Position numbers and translations under genes: made by a program. From JBMHDW01 sp049889175 (GTDB lineage Bacteria; Pseudomonadota; Gammaproteobacteria; Comchoanobacterales; Comchoanobacteraceae): a stretch of DNA of 64,000 nucleotides. The DNA lies in assembly GCA_049889175.1 (NCBI GenBank), contig JBMHDW010000001.1:292903-356902 (forward strand), in the 5' to 3' direction. Shown here in pieces: positions 17,930-25,866 of the stretch. How positions within the stretch are numbered: position 1 is the stretch's first letter; each line of letters opens with the position of its first letter. The notes beneath the pieces were generated by a model. It was not told where the DNA came from and ran no database searches. It saw only the letters and a program-made list of their open reading frames with translations.

Positions 17930-19750
17930 ATGAATCATTCTTTTGATGTAATTGTTGTTGGTGGTGGCCATGCGGGTGTTGAGGCTGCGGCTGTTTCTGC
18001 TCGAATGGGGCAAAAAACGCTTTTGTTGACTCAGCATATTGACGCCATCGGACAAATGTCTTGTAATCCAGCAATTGGTGGTGTTGGTAAAAGTCATTTA
18101 GTCAAAGAAATTGATGCACTTGGTGGTATTATGGCAAAAGCAGCAGATGCTGCAGGTATTCATTGCCGCACACTAAATGCCAGTAAAGGACCAGCCGTTC
18201 AAGCAACCCGAATGCAAGCGGATCGAGGTTTATATCGAATGGCTGTTAGACGCCTATTAGATGAACATGAAAATGTCACTCTTTTTCAAGCTATGGTCGA
18301 TGATGTTTTATTATCAGACCAGCAGGTTTCTGGGGTAATGACGCATATGGGCATTGCTTTTTATGCTCAAGCTGTGGTTCTAACGACAGGCACTTTTTTA
18401 AACGGTTGTATCCACATTGGTAAAGACCAGTCAACTGGTGGGCGTATGGGGGATGCAGCGGCGTTAACCCTTGGAGAGCGGTTGCGTGCTATGCCGTTTC
18501 AAATGGGGCGATTAAAAACTGGCACACCGCCTAGGTTAGATGGAAGTAGTATTGATGTGACCCAGTTAAGCGCTCAAAAAGGTGATGAGCCGCTTCCTGT
18601 GTTTTCAAATAACTTTGAAGGTGATAGGCCGTTACAAGTGTCTTGTTATATGACTCATACCACTGAAAAAACCCATGATATTATTCGTGCACATCTTCAT
18701 GAGTCAGCTATGTATTCAGGCAATATATCTGGTGTAGGCCCAAGGTATTGTCCATCGATAGAGGATAAAGTTGTCCGCTTTTCTGAAAAGTTGAGTCATC
18801 AAATATTTTTAGAGCCAGAGGGTCTAGGTATCAGAGAATGGTACCCGAATGGTATTTCTACTAGTTTACCTTATGCTGTCCAAGAAGCTTTTGTGCGAAC
18901 CATTAAAGGTTGTGAACATGCCATAATTACAAGGCCTGGTTACGCTATTGAGTATGATTATTTTGATCCAAGAGGGTTGTTTCCTTGGCTAGAAACCCGC
19001 GCTATTAGTGGTTTGTTTTTAGCTGGTCAAATCAATGGAACAACAGGTTACGAGGAAGCAGCAGCACAAGGTTTGGTGGCTGGTTTAAATGCGGCCAGAA
19101 AAATCCAGAAAAAAGATCCGATTACTATCCGTCGAGATCAGGGTTATATGGGGGTTTTGATAGATGACTTGATTCGCCTTGGGACAAATGAGCCATACCG
19201 TATGTTTACCAGTCGGGCTGAGTTTAGACTGTGTTTACGACAAGATAATGCTGACCAGAGATTAACACCACTTGGTTATGAGTGGGGTTGTGTTCTAGAA
19301 GGTCAGTATACTCGCTTTTGTCGTAAAATGAGTAGGCTTAATGAACTCAAAGAGCGCCTTTATACTCAAGGGCATTCAGAGGCTTCTACTGTATGGCAGT
19401 GGATAAAGCAACCAGACGTAACGATTGAACAATTGATGGATTTAGGTTACCGCGCCGATGATCATAAACTTTTGGCACAGTTAATGATTGAAAGTCGATA
19501 TGAAGGCTATATCAAGCGCCAAGAAAAAACCATGAAGCAGGTCCAAAAAAGATCACAAACAGCCATACCAAATGATTTTGATTATACCTCTGTATCTGGT
19601 TTATCAAATGAATTAACTCAAAAGCTTCAGGCCATAAAGCCAGTGACACTAGCTCAGGCAAGTCAAATTCAGGGGATGACACCTGCAGCACTATCATTGT
19701 TAAATATTATGATCAAGAAAAGCCATCAAGAATACCAAGATAGAGTTTGA
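17930..19750 (+). CDS. mnmG: tRNA uridine-5-carboxymethylaminomethyl modification enzyme MnmG
   Basis: 606 residues, about 20 shorter at the C-terminus than typical MnmG. It has an FAD dinucleotide-binding start (VIVVGGGHAGVEAAA), IGGVGKSHLVKEIDALGG, GRLKTGTPPRLD, and GQINGTTGYEEAAAQGL near residue 370, all diagnostic. With MnmE it adds the cmnm5 group to wobble uridine. Unlike many gammaproteobacteria, no rsmG or parAB follows; an orphan membrane gene does. The ATG is at 17930, preceded by CAGGAG. Confidence 0.96.
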   Translation: MNHSFDVIVVGGGHAGVEAAAVSARMGQKTLLLTQHIDAIGQMSCNPAIGGVGKSHLVKEIDALGGIMAKAADAAGIHCRTLNASKGPAVQATRMQADRGLYRMAVRRLLDEHENVTLFQAMVDDVLLSDQQVSGVMTHMGIAFYAQAVVLTTGTFLNGCIHIGKDQSTGGRMGDAAALTLGERLRAMPFQMGRLKTGTPPRLDGSSIDVTQLSAQKGDEPLPVFSNNFEGDRPLQVSCYMTHTTEKTHDIIRAHLHESAMYSGNISGVGPRYCPSIEDKVVRFSEKLSHQIFLEPEGLGIREWYPNGISTSLPYAVQEAFVRTIKGCEHAIITRPGYAIEYDYFDPRGLFPWLETRAISGLFLAGQINGTTGYEEAAAQGLVAGLNAARKIQKKDPITIRRDQGYMGVLIDDLIRLGTNEPYRMFTSRAEFRLCLRQDNADQRLTPLGYEWGCVLEGQYTRFCRKMSRLNELKERLYTQGHSEASTVWQWIKQPDVTIEQLMDLGYRADDHKLLAQLMIESRYEGYIKRQEKTMKQVQKRSQTAIPNDFDYTSVSGLSNELTQKLQAIKPVTLAQASQIQGMTPAALSLLNIMIKKSHQEYQDRV

Positions 19751-19795
19751 TTTAAGCATTAAAAGCGCTAATATAGTTGTATTAGGAGTTTAGTT

Positions 19796-20482
19796 ATGTC
19801 ATCCATTCAAGATCAGTTTAATCATTTGCGCGCTGACTTAAACTTATTTTTTTTAGGAGAAGAGTTAAGAAAGCCACTACCAGATGGCATGCGCCATGTG
19901 ATAGCAACGGTTAATTTTCCCATCACTAAAATGACATCCTGGATGGCAAAGGTACCACAGGCTTTTATTAATGCTATTTTACCGACGATGTTTCAGATTG
20001 TATTTCGATTAATTGATATTACACTGAAGGTATCTTGGAATCTTATATCTCATCTATTTTGGTTGACCATTAATTGTTTTTTTATGTTGGCTTATCCATT
20101 GATAAGGCTTCTGGGTAAATCATTTGATAAAACATGGTGGTCATTTTGTCAAGATACACTAATGATTACTATATCTTTTTTGCAAACCCCTATTGAGTAT
20201 GTTTTTTCTATTCTCTCTAGTGTGGTTGGTGAGTTGGTTGATTTTTTTAATATCATCATGCCAAAATTCCATGGTTATGGATTTATCCCCACAGAGCCTC
20301 AAGCGGATAATATAGAAAGCCACAACATCGGTTATGAATTTATCCCCACAGGGCCTCAAGCGGATAATACAGAAAGCCACAACACCACAGAAGCCCGCCC
20401 TATTATTCCTGGCATTGACTTGGGGAGTGATTCACCGATGTCTAATTCATCGATGTCTAATTCATCGAAGAAAAGCCGATAA
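19796..20482 (+). CDS. orphan membrane protein with repeated C-terminal tail
   Basis: 228 residues. No family recognised. Residues 1-45 are soluble. About four hydrophobic segments lie between residues 55 and 155. The tail holds two near-identical 19-residue units (GYxFIPTxPQADNxESHN), encoded by a 57-bp direct repeat, followed by a Met-Ser-Asn-Ser-Ser repeat and a basic end. AGGAG lies 7 bases before the ATG. It resembles the other orphan membrane genes of this window in layout (polar N-terminus, hydrophobic core, disordered tail). It lies between mnmG and the secretin-like operon without obvious connection. Confidence 0.55.
   Translation: MSSIQDQFNHLRADLNLFFLGEELRKPLPDGMRHVIATVNFPITKMTSWMAKVPQAFINAILPTMFQIVFRLIDITLKVSWNLISHLFWLTINCFFMLAYPLIRLLGKSFDKTWWSFCQDTLMITISFLQTPIEYVFSILSSVVGELVDFFNIIMPKFHGYGFIPTEPQADNIESHNIGYEFIPTGPQADNTESHNTTEARPIIPGIDLGSDSPMSNSSMSNSSKKSR
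20273..20386 (+). repeat. 57-bp tandem direct repeat, two copies
   Basis: Copies at 20273-20329 and 20330-20386 differ at only a few positions. The unit is a multiple of three, so each copy adds 19 residues to the tail of the orphan membrane protein. A shorter 15-bp repeat encoding Met-Ser-Asn-Ser-Ser follows near 20440-20470. Confidence 0.9.
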
Positions 20483-20522
20483 CTGTATAGTTGTTGCCAG
20501 AATAGAATGCTATTTTACGATC

Positions 20523-21020
20523 ATGGAGATTTGTAGTTTAGCATGGACAAGAGAAAAAGCTGTGATCTTTTATCGGATCAAGAGCACACTCTACCACTCA
20601 TGGCTGTTGTTTCAGTCGGTACATCATCCTCAGTGGTGGCGTTCTGCCACTCGGGCGCGGAATATTCAAAGTGACCTAGCCATTATACCACCGCTATCTC
20701 AGTGTCACTATCACAAAGACGGTGGTGAGTTTTCGCGCTGGTTTCATGTGAAACCAATTTTACCAAGTTGGTTTCCTGCTGCGCCTTTTATGTGTTTTTG
20801 TCCTTTGGCCACATTTTTTCGTGGCATTGTAAAACAGGGAGTTCAGCTGGTATCACCATTTGAGCTTGGAGATGGCAATCGATCATGGTGCATCGAACAC
20901 AATGGTAGTGATATTACTCATGTTACCCCCTCTAGGTCAACCGGAAAGAAACATCAGCATCAACTGTATTTTCAGTCATTAGGGGGGCTATGCTATCTTG
21001 GCGACTCGTTGTCCTCATGA
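20523..21020 (+). CDS. possible reduced PilM/HofM-like protein
   Basis: 165 residues from the ATG at 20523; the open frame extends further left but overlaps the previous gene. No strong ribosome-binding site is visible. The N-terminus (EICSLAWTREKAVIFYR...) loosely resembles the start of HofM-type proteins, but the protein is far shorter than real PilM (about 260-350) and an actin-like fold is not apparent. The assignment rests mainly on position: it is first in a run of overlapping genes ending in a secretin-like gene, the place PilM/HofM/ComM holds in competence operons. Rich in Trp, His and Phe. Its end overlaps the next gene by 31 bases. Confidence 0.4.
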   Translation: MEICSLAWTREKAVIFYRIKSTLYHSWLLFQSVHHPQWWRSATRARNIQSDLAIIPPLSQCHYHKDGGEFSRWFHVKPILPSWFPAAPFMCFCPLATFFRGIVKQGVQLVSPFELGDGNRSWCIEHNGSDITHVTPSRSTGKKHQHQLYFQSLGGLCYLGDSLSS

Positions 21021-21274
21021 GTTTAATAAGCTGGTGTTTGCCTCATGTTGATAAAACGCCAATCAATGCTACAGAGCACGTTTATCATCCTCATTTATTA
21101 TCAAAAGAGTCCTGGAGGTCCATGTGGGACCAATGCCAAGTATCAAGCTTATTCGCGATTAAAACATTAAAATTTTCAGCAAAAGGTGTTGAAGTTGAGT
21201 TGCTTGATGAGATTAAGTTGAGAAAACCATGGGATCGTTTAACGTCACTATCTTGGCAATGTAATGCAAAATAA
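20990..21274 (+). CDS. small protein in secretin-like operon, possibly PilN/HofN-like
   Basis: 94 residues. It begins with LSWR followed by a hydrophobic segment (about residues 6-18). That recalls the 'LPWR' plus membrane anchor start of PilN/HofN proteins, though the family is normally about twice as long. The rest is soluble. It overlaps the preceding ORF by 31 bases and the following one by 11, as in tightly coupled operons. A G-rich AGGGGGG lies just before the ATG. Homology is not certain. Confidence 0.4.
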   Translation: MLSWRLVVLMSLISWCLPHVDKTPINATEHVYHPHLLSKESWRSMWDQCQVSSLFAIKTLKFSAKGVEVELLDEIKLRKPWDRLTSLSWQCNAK

Positions 21275-21539
21275 GATTAAATATACTCTTGTAATATTGA
21301 ATATATGCTATTGGCTTATGATTACAGTTCAGTATTGCCAACAACCAAACTCAGGTGAGCAACAACATTTTTTTAGCCAAAAAAATATCACTAAACAGGT
21401 TCATGATTCTCAATTAATCACTGTATTGAATGAGTTTTTTTTAGATAATAACATTGTAAGTATAACGATTAAACCCAAGGAGATAGGATGGTTAAAACTG
21501 GTTTTTTCAGTTTATTACTCTTCTGTAGCTTCTGTGTAG
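21264..21539 (+). CDS. small membrane-anchored protein in secretin-like operon
   Basis: 91 residues. One N-terminal transmembrane segment (about residues 7-24) is followed by a polar stretch. This topology suits a PilO- or PilP-like component, but no diagnostic motif is seen. It overlaps the upstream gene by 11 bases and the secretin-like gene by 52, so its last residues may be a by-product of coupling. Alternatively the ORF is decayed. Confidence 0.4.
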   Translation: MQNKIKYTLVILNICYWLMITVQYCQQPNSGEQQHFFSQKNITKQVHDSQLITVLNEFFLDNNIVSITIKPKEIGWLKLVFSVYYSSVASV

Positions 21540-22561
21540 CTAAGCCTTTGGGTAATATTAAACCCTTCTATATTTCAGATCAAGGTATTGGTATTGATGC
21601 ACAGTCTATTGCTGTGCGCGACTTATGGTATCTTTTTGGTCATGTTTGCGACTTAGATGTTATCATACCTTTATCAATTAAAGGTAGGGTCTCTATCCAT
21701 GCCAAGCCTCAACAATGTCAAGACTTAGAGGCGTTATTGCTCTCTCTTGGCCCATGGCATGGTGGGCATCAAGATCATAGATTAACCTTAAGCCTAATGA
21801 AGGAGCATCAGGAACATCGTGTTATTGAAATAACTCATAAAACAAGTGATCAAATAAGTAAAAAGTTAAATAAACTCATACCAGCTAAAAGCAGATTCAT
21901 CATTGATGATCATCACATTATGCTGATTGGCCAAAGTAATGAGATAGATAGGTACGAGTCATTGATTCACGATTGTGATTATCATGAAAAAGTTATGAAG
22001 CTTATGATGATGATGGTGTGGATAACTGAAGAGGCTTTAGAAGAACTTGGTATTGACTGGCAACAAATGGACCATATTATTTTAAAACAATCATGGATAG
22101 AACTTCTCGGTCTTTTTCGTGATTGGTCTTCGGATGGGCGGGCCAACATTTTAAGTCATGATGAGTTGCTCATTACCTTGGGAGAAACCGGTCATATTAA
22201 CCATAGTCACGAACATACATTTATAGAACAGGGAAGCCTTTTTCATCACTCTGTTGCATTACCGAACTTATTTAACTGGTCGGTTAAGCCACTATCCTAC
22301 CATAATGGGTGGCTTGATACTCAGCAAAAAATTGACTTATCTTGGGTGCAGCAAGGTCAGAGTTTGCCACATCAAAATACACTAAAAGTTGATCAGCTTA
22401 TCCCTATAAAACAACAGCAAGCAACGCTTCTAGCTCACCATCAGTGGGTAATGGATCATAATACAAAGTCCTGTGGTTGGTTACCTTGGTGTTTCAATAA
22501 CTACAAACGGCAACATCAGTTTTTTGTTGTGTTTGGTTCGTTTTCTCTTGTTGAGTATTAA
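21488..22561 (+). CDS. reduced PilQ/HofQ-type secretin-like protein
   Basis: 357 residues with an N-terminal signal peptide (about residues 1-18, ending CVAKP). The order of motifs parallels PilQ/HofQ. First comes an N-domain segment, 'IAVRDLWYLFGHVCDLDVII..IKGRVSIH..' with LEALLLSLG. Then come an N1-like ITHKTSDQISKKLNKLI, a DDHHIMLIGQSNEIDR segment, and VWITEEALEELGIDW. Near the end CGWLPWCF sits where secretins have xxIPxLGxLF, followed by a hydrophobic strand. It is shorter than normal (about 410-700) and many consensus residues are changed. The AAGGAGATAGG ribosome-binding site is excellent. A role in DNA uptake or pilus passage through the outer membrane is inferred. It ends 68 bases inside the convergent orphan gene. 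Confidence 0.55.
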   Translation: MVKTGFFSLLLFCSFCVAKPLGNIKPFYISDQGIGIDAQSIAVRDLWYLFGHVCDLDVIIPLSIKGRVSIHAKPQQCQDLEALLLSLGPWHGGHQDHRLTLSLMKEHQEHRVIEITHKTSDQISKKLNKLIPAKSRFIIDDHHIMLIGQSNEIDRYESLIHDCDYHEKVMKLMMMMVWITEEALEELGIDWQQMDHIILKQSWIELLGLFRDWSSDGRANILSHDELLITLGETGHINHSHEHTFIEQGSLFHHSVALPNLFNWSVKPLSYHNGWLDTQQKIDLSWVQQGQSLPHQNTLKVDQLIPIKQQQATLLAHHQWVMDHNTKSCGWLPWCFNNYKRQHQFFVVFGSFSLVEY

Positions 22562-23465
22562 CTGGAGAGAAAGCTCCTTGTTGAAGTGGTGGTGCAGAAG
22601 GGTGATATTTATATGGGCTATTACCAATTCGAACGGTAGGGATGGTCTTTTCTTCAAGTGCATATATGCTTGATTCAATTTCATATATGAATATTTTTGA
22701 AGTAGTAAGTATAGGCTGAAGGAGATCAAAGCCCATTTTGATCACTAAGTGCATAATGTCTTCTTGTTCACCTGAGTATTTTTCTAAAGGATCTGGCCAA
22801 TCATTTAGTTTGCTCCATGTGAGTTCCTTGCAAGAAGAAGCGATAATTTCATCACATTTGAAAAAACCAATTACATCATATGTAGTGCGATAAAACCATT
22901 TAATGGGTGTACAACAAAAGTCAACCAGCGCTTTAGTGACATTATTAAATTGACCGAGGAGTAAGTATGCAACAGCTTGTAAACCATAAAAAGTCATCGC
23001 ACAAATGGTGAACATTAGGTGAACCCCTAAACCAATTACAGCACAAACACTGTAAAGGCATTTGGTCACCAAAGTATAAATAAGACGGGTCAATCTTAAT
23101 GCAATTTTAATCGTCGAAAAACAAATCAGGTTGTAGAGCATCAAATAAAGACAAGGGATGATCGCGTTGAAGATATTTCCGATAATACGTGTGGATTCAA
23201 ATGGCAATAAAGAGTAAATGCAATACGTCAAGAATGTTATGGGTGTGTTTAACTGTTTGATGACGATATAGTGCGTGCGAACCTGTGCTAAATGTTTAAG
23301 TTTCTCTAGTTCTTGGGTATCGTGATAATAGTGACTAGAAGGGTCATGCATCGTAGGATTTATAAGTGACTTGTTTTCTGTTGAAAAAATTAATTGCTGC
23401 AGTTCGCCAAAAGTAATATTTTCTGTCTCGTTGCAATTTTTGATTAGTTTTTTTACTTCTTCCAT
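22494..23465 (-). CDS. orphan multi-pass membrane protein
   Basis: 323 residues, no recognised domain. A soluble, charged N-terminus of about 90 residues precedes four or five hydrophobic segments between about residues 90 and 190. A soluble C-terminal domain of about 130 residues ends in a Gln/Thr-rich tail containing PSAPPL. The ATG at 23465 is preceded by AAGGA. It converges on and overlaps the secretin-like gene by 68 bases. It is similar in layout, though not obviously in sequence, to the orphan genes at 2456, 3282, 19796 and 46800. Confidence 0.55.
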   Translation of the reverse strand: MEEVKKLIKNCNETENITFGELQQLIFSTENKSLINPTMHDPSSHYYHDTQELEKLKHLAQVRTHYIVIKQLNTPITFLTYCIYSLLPFESTRIIGNIFNAIIPCLYLMLYNLICFSTIKIALRLTRLIYTLVTKCLYSVCAVIGLGVHLMFTICAMTFYGLQAVAYLLLGQFNNVTKALVDFCCTPIKWFYRTTYDVIGFFKCDEIIASSCKELTWSKLNDWPDPLEKYSGEQEDIMHLVIKMGFDLLQPILTTSKIFIYEIESSIYALEEKTIPTVRIGNSPYKYHPSAPPLQQGAFSPVNTQQEKTNQTQQKTDVAVCSY

Positions 23466-23637
23466 TGTCGATCCTTTCAGTAAGATTCAATCTTCACAGT
23501 ATCACAGATGATAAGCTTTTCAAGACTTAATTAAAAACAAATGAGATATTTTAGAGGGTCTTATCAGAGTTTTAAAGCTTTTTGGTTGATAAAAATAACT
23601 TTTTAGCTTAATATATAACAAACTAAGGAGTTTGAAA

Positions 23638-25002
23638 ATGCATAAAAAAAGACCATTATTCTTAGAGGAAAGTAACACCAATGCCCTGATAAAGGCTTGG
23701 CACTCAACACAACCAAACCAAGCAATTTGGCCCTTGGTATTACCTAGTGTTTTAATAGGTGCTTTTTGTTATCTTTCCGTTTCATTGTTTCATTCGACAC
23801 AATCAATAACCACATTTTTAATGTTTTTTTTTGTTGCTATATGGCTTTTTGCTGGGCTTGTAACCCTTTTGATCTTGTTGTTCAAACCCAAATTAGGATC
23901 ACGTCGCCAACCGCTAAAAGCATATAATAAAGCCATAGCATTTTTTAGATCTCAAAACCCAGAACTTCATCTATCAGAAAGTAGTTTTACTGTATCGTAT
24001 CCTGGCTACAGTAGAACAGTGCCATTGTCTAAAGAACTTCACTGGCAGTCATTTGATCAAGGACTTATGATTTTTAGTACGTTTGGTGTTATAACAAATT
24101 GTGAGCTTATTATCTGTAGTGATGATCCAGATCACACTGATATAGCAAAACTCTGTTTTGAAAAGATTGGTGCCCCTGTTCAGCGAGTTATTCGTGTACT
24201 ACGTTTATGCCCTCAATTTGTTGGTGAGCCCAAAGAAAAACAGCATGTTGTACCCGTAGATAAAGACAAAGCATCTCGAGATTTGAACGCTTTAAGACAA
24301 AACACTTTTTTGGGTTTTTCTAAAATATTAAGCTCAATATTAATACTAACCATAAGTCTATTTTTAATTAAAAATATGTTGTTTATCATCAACAAGATAG
24401 TTGGCCCTTTTGTTATTTATGTTCTTCAAAAAATCCACATCCACAATACTGATGTATTCGCATCTCTGACCGTATTGTTGGTTGTTCTATTTCTCGCTAT
24501 CATGGTCATGCTCTCTAAAAGGCTTAGTCAATGGTCACAAAAGAATTTAAGTTTTGCTGTTGCTAGTTTTTCCCAGGCAACCTTGATTTACTTGTGTCTA
24601 GTGTTAATCATTTATATAACAGCTTTGCCAATGCTAACACTTGCTGTTTATTTTGGCCTGTGGTCATTGGTTTTTGCTATTAAAGCCATGACGTTATTTT
24701 GTTCACGTTCATCTTATAATAATTTTATTGGTGATCATTTGACGTTTAGTTACGATGAGAATGGCTATACCAAATCATTTAAGTATCAAGGCATCGAATG
24801 TACAGAATTTAAGCCATGGGACTCTGTTCATTTCAAGATTACATCAGGAAACTCAATACAAAAACGTTATTCATCAATGAATAACGCTCTTAGTAAAACA
24901 TCAAGTGTACTTTATTTTAATCATCTTGGTATTCTACTAATGGATTGGATTCCTTTAAGTCTTAAAATAGTAAAACAGCTCAAAAGTAGGAAAAATACAT
25001 AA
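23638..25002 (+). CDS. orphan membrane protein with cytosolic and membrane domains
   Basis: 454 residues. The ATG at 23638 has AAGGAG 7 bases upstream; a TTG two codons earlier is too close to that site. Two hydrophobic segments (about residues 30-85) are followed by a soluble domain of about 110 residues containing paired Cys (TNCELIICSDD). Then come four or five more transmembrane segments (residues 220-350) and a C-terminal soluble domain resembling the first (YDENGYTKSFKYQG..). The two soluble parts recall small PH/YcxB-like domains often found beside such helices, but this is only an impression. Function unknown. Confidence 0.55.
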   Translation: MHKKRPLFLEESNTNALIKAWHSTQPNQAIWPLVLPSVLIGAFCYLSVSLFHSTQSITTFLMFFFVAIWLFAGLVTLLILLFKPKLGSRRQPLKAYNKAIAFFRSQNPELHLSESSFTVSYPGYSRTVPLSKELHWQSFDQGLMIFSTFGVITNCELIICSDDPDHTDIAKLCFEKIGAPVQRVIRVLRLCPQFVGEPKEKQHVVPVDKDKASRDLNALRQNTFLGFSKILSSILILTISLFLIKNMLFIINKIVGPFVIYVLQKIHIHNTDVFASLTVLLVVLFLAIMVMLSKRLSQWSQKNLSFAVASFSQATLIYLCLVLIIYITALPMLTLAVYFGLWSLVFAIKAMTLFCSRSSYNNFIGDHLTFSYDENGYTKSFKYQGIECTEFKPWDSVHFKITSGNSIQKRYSSMNNALSKTSSVLYFNHLGILLMDWIPLSLKIVKQLKSRKNT

Positions 25003-25030
25003 TATCTAAAGTAGTTTCAGCCTGTTAAGG

Positions 25031-25768
25031 TCATCCATCATCATGGTTGAGGTGGTTGGTTTTAATGATATCTTTGATAAGATTCACATAAAGTTCTTTA
25101 CGTTCGGAGTAGTAAAGTAATGTATTTGCTAATTGATAGCCATTGGGTAAGATTTTTTGTTTTCTCATATTAGCCCGTTGGTGCCTAAAATCATGATAGG
25201 CCCTATGCGTGTTTAAATTCTTCATATAGGCCTTTATAGAGTCCTTAGGTGAGTTGAATGTTCCGATTTGATGTGATTTACCATGATCTCTATGTTTAGG
25301 GTCCATTCCTTGACCATGAGCAACCCATTGTCCAAAAAGAGCATTCCCTTCTTGTGCGAATCGTGAGCTTCCCCAACCACTTTCAGCCGCACTTTGAGCA
25401 AGAGCTAATGATACTGGAACGATGTCTAATCGTAAGGATAATTCTTGTAATTGACAAGGGTAAATCAGATATTCATCACAACGTTTATTTAACCATATTG
25501 CATCAGCTTTTGATGGTTTATTTTGGCTGAGTATTTCTTTTAAATGGTCCCTTTTCTTGAGAATTTCCGCATTCTCAGCATGAATTAATGGCTTTAAAAA
25601 AGCGATAAATAGTCGTTTTTTTTCTGCACTGTCCTGGATGGTTTTGAGTTCCAAAGGGAGCTTTTGGGTATTAACAACATGATTCAACTCAGAGGCAGAA
25701 ACATTATTTGCCATTAAGGATACATGATGGCAACAACATATTACGATCATAAGACTGCGTAAAATCAT
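25031..25768 (-). CDS. Bax-like exported N-acetylglucosaminidase
   Basis: 245 residues from the ATG at 25768. That start was chosen for its AAGGA site and because it begins a signal peptide (MILRSLMIVICCCHHVSLMA); the frame stays open to 25828. The C-terminal glucosaminidase domain has ALAQSAAESGWGSSRFAQ (catalytic Glu), GNALFGQW, and repeated Tyr/His motifs (FNSPKDSIKAYMKNLNTH, YSERKELYVNLI). This matches the E. coli Bax branch of the family, which cleaves peptidoglycan glycan strands. It is divergently arranged with a NodB-type deacetylase gene, suggesting a joint cell-wall role. Confidence 0.8.
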   Translation of the reverse strand: MILRSLMIVICCCHHVSLMANNVSASELNHVVNTQKLPLELKTIQDSAEKKRLFIAFLKPLIHAENAEILKKRDHLKEILSQNKPSKADAIWLNKRCDEYLIYPCQLQELSLRLDIVPVSLALAQSAAESGWGSSRFAQEGNALFGQWVAHGQGMDPKHRDHGKSHQIGTFNSPKDSIKAYMKNLNTHRAYHDFRHQRANMRKQKILPNGYQLANTLLYYSERKELYVNLIKDIIKTNHLNHDDG

Positions 25769-25866
25769 GGCTGACGTCCTTGAAAATGATCTTATCATAA
25801 CGTGGTAGGCCAATGTTAACAAGAACATCTATTGTATTAATATTTTGGTCATGATAACTTGCGATA

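Noticed and set aside
20284..20350. TTATCCCCACA sequences resembling DnaA boxes
   Set aside because: They have an extra C relative to the box and belong to the coding direct repeat.
20740..20755. Third parS-like sequence (13/16) in the HofM-like ORF
   Set aside because: Three mismatches including the central CACGTG; a match this weak can be expected by chance in 64 kb.
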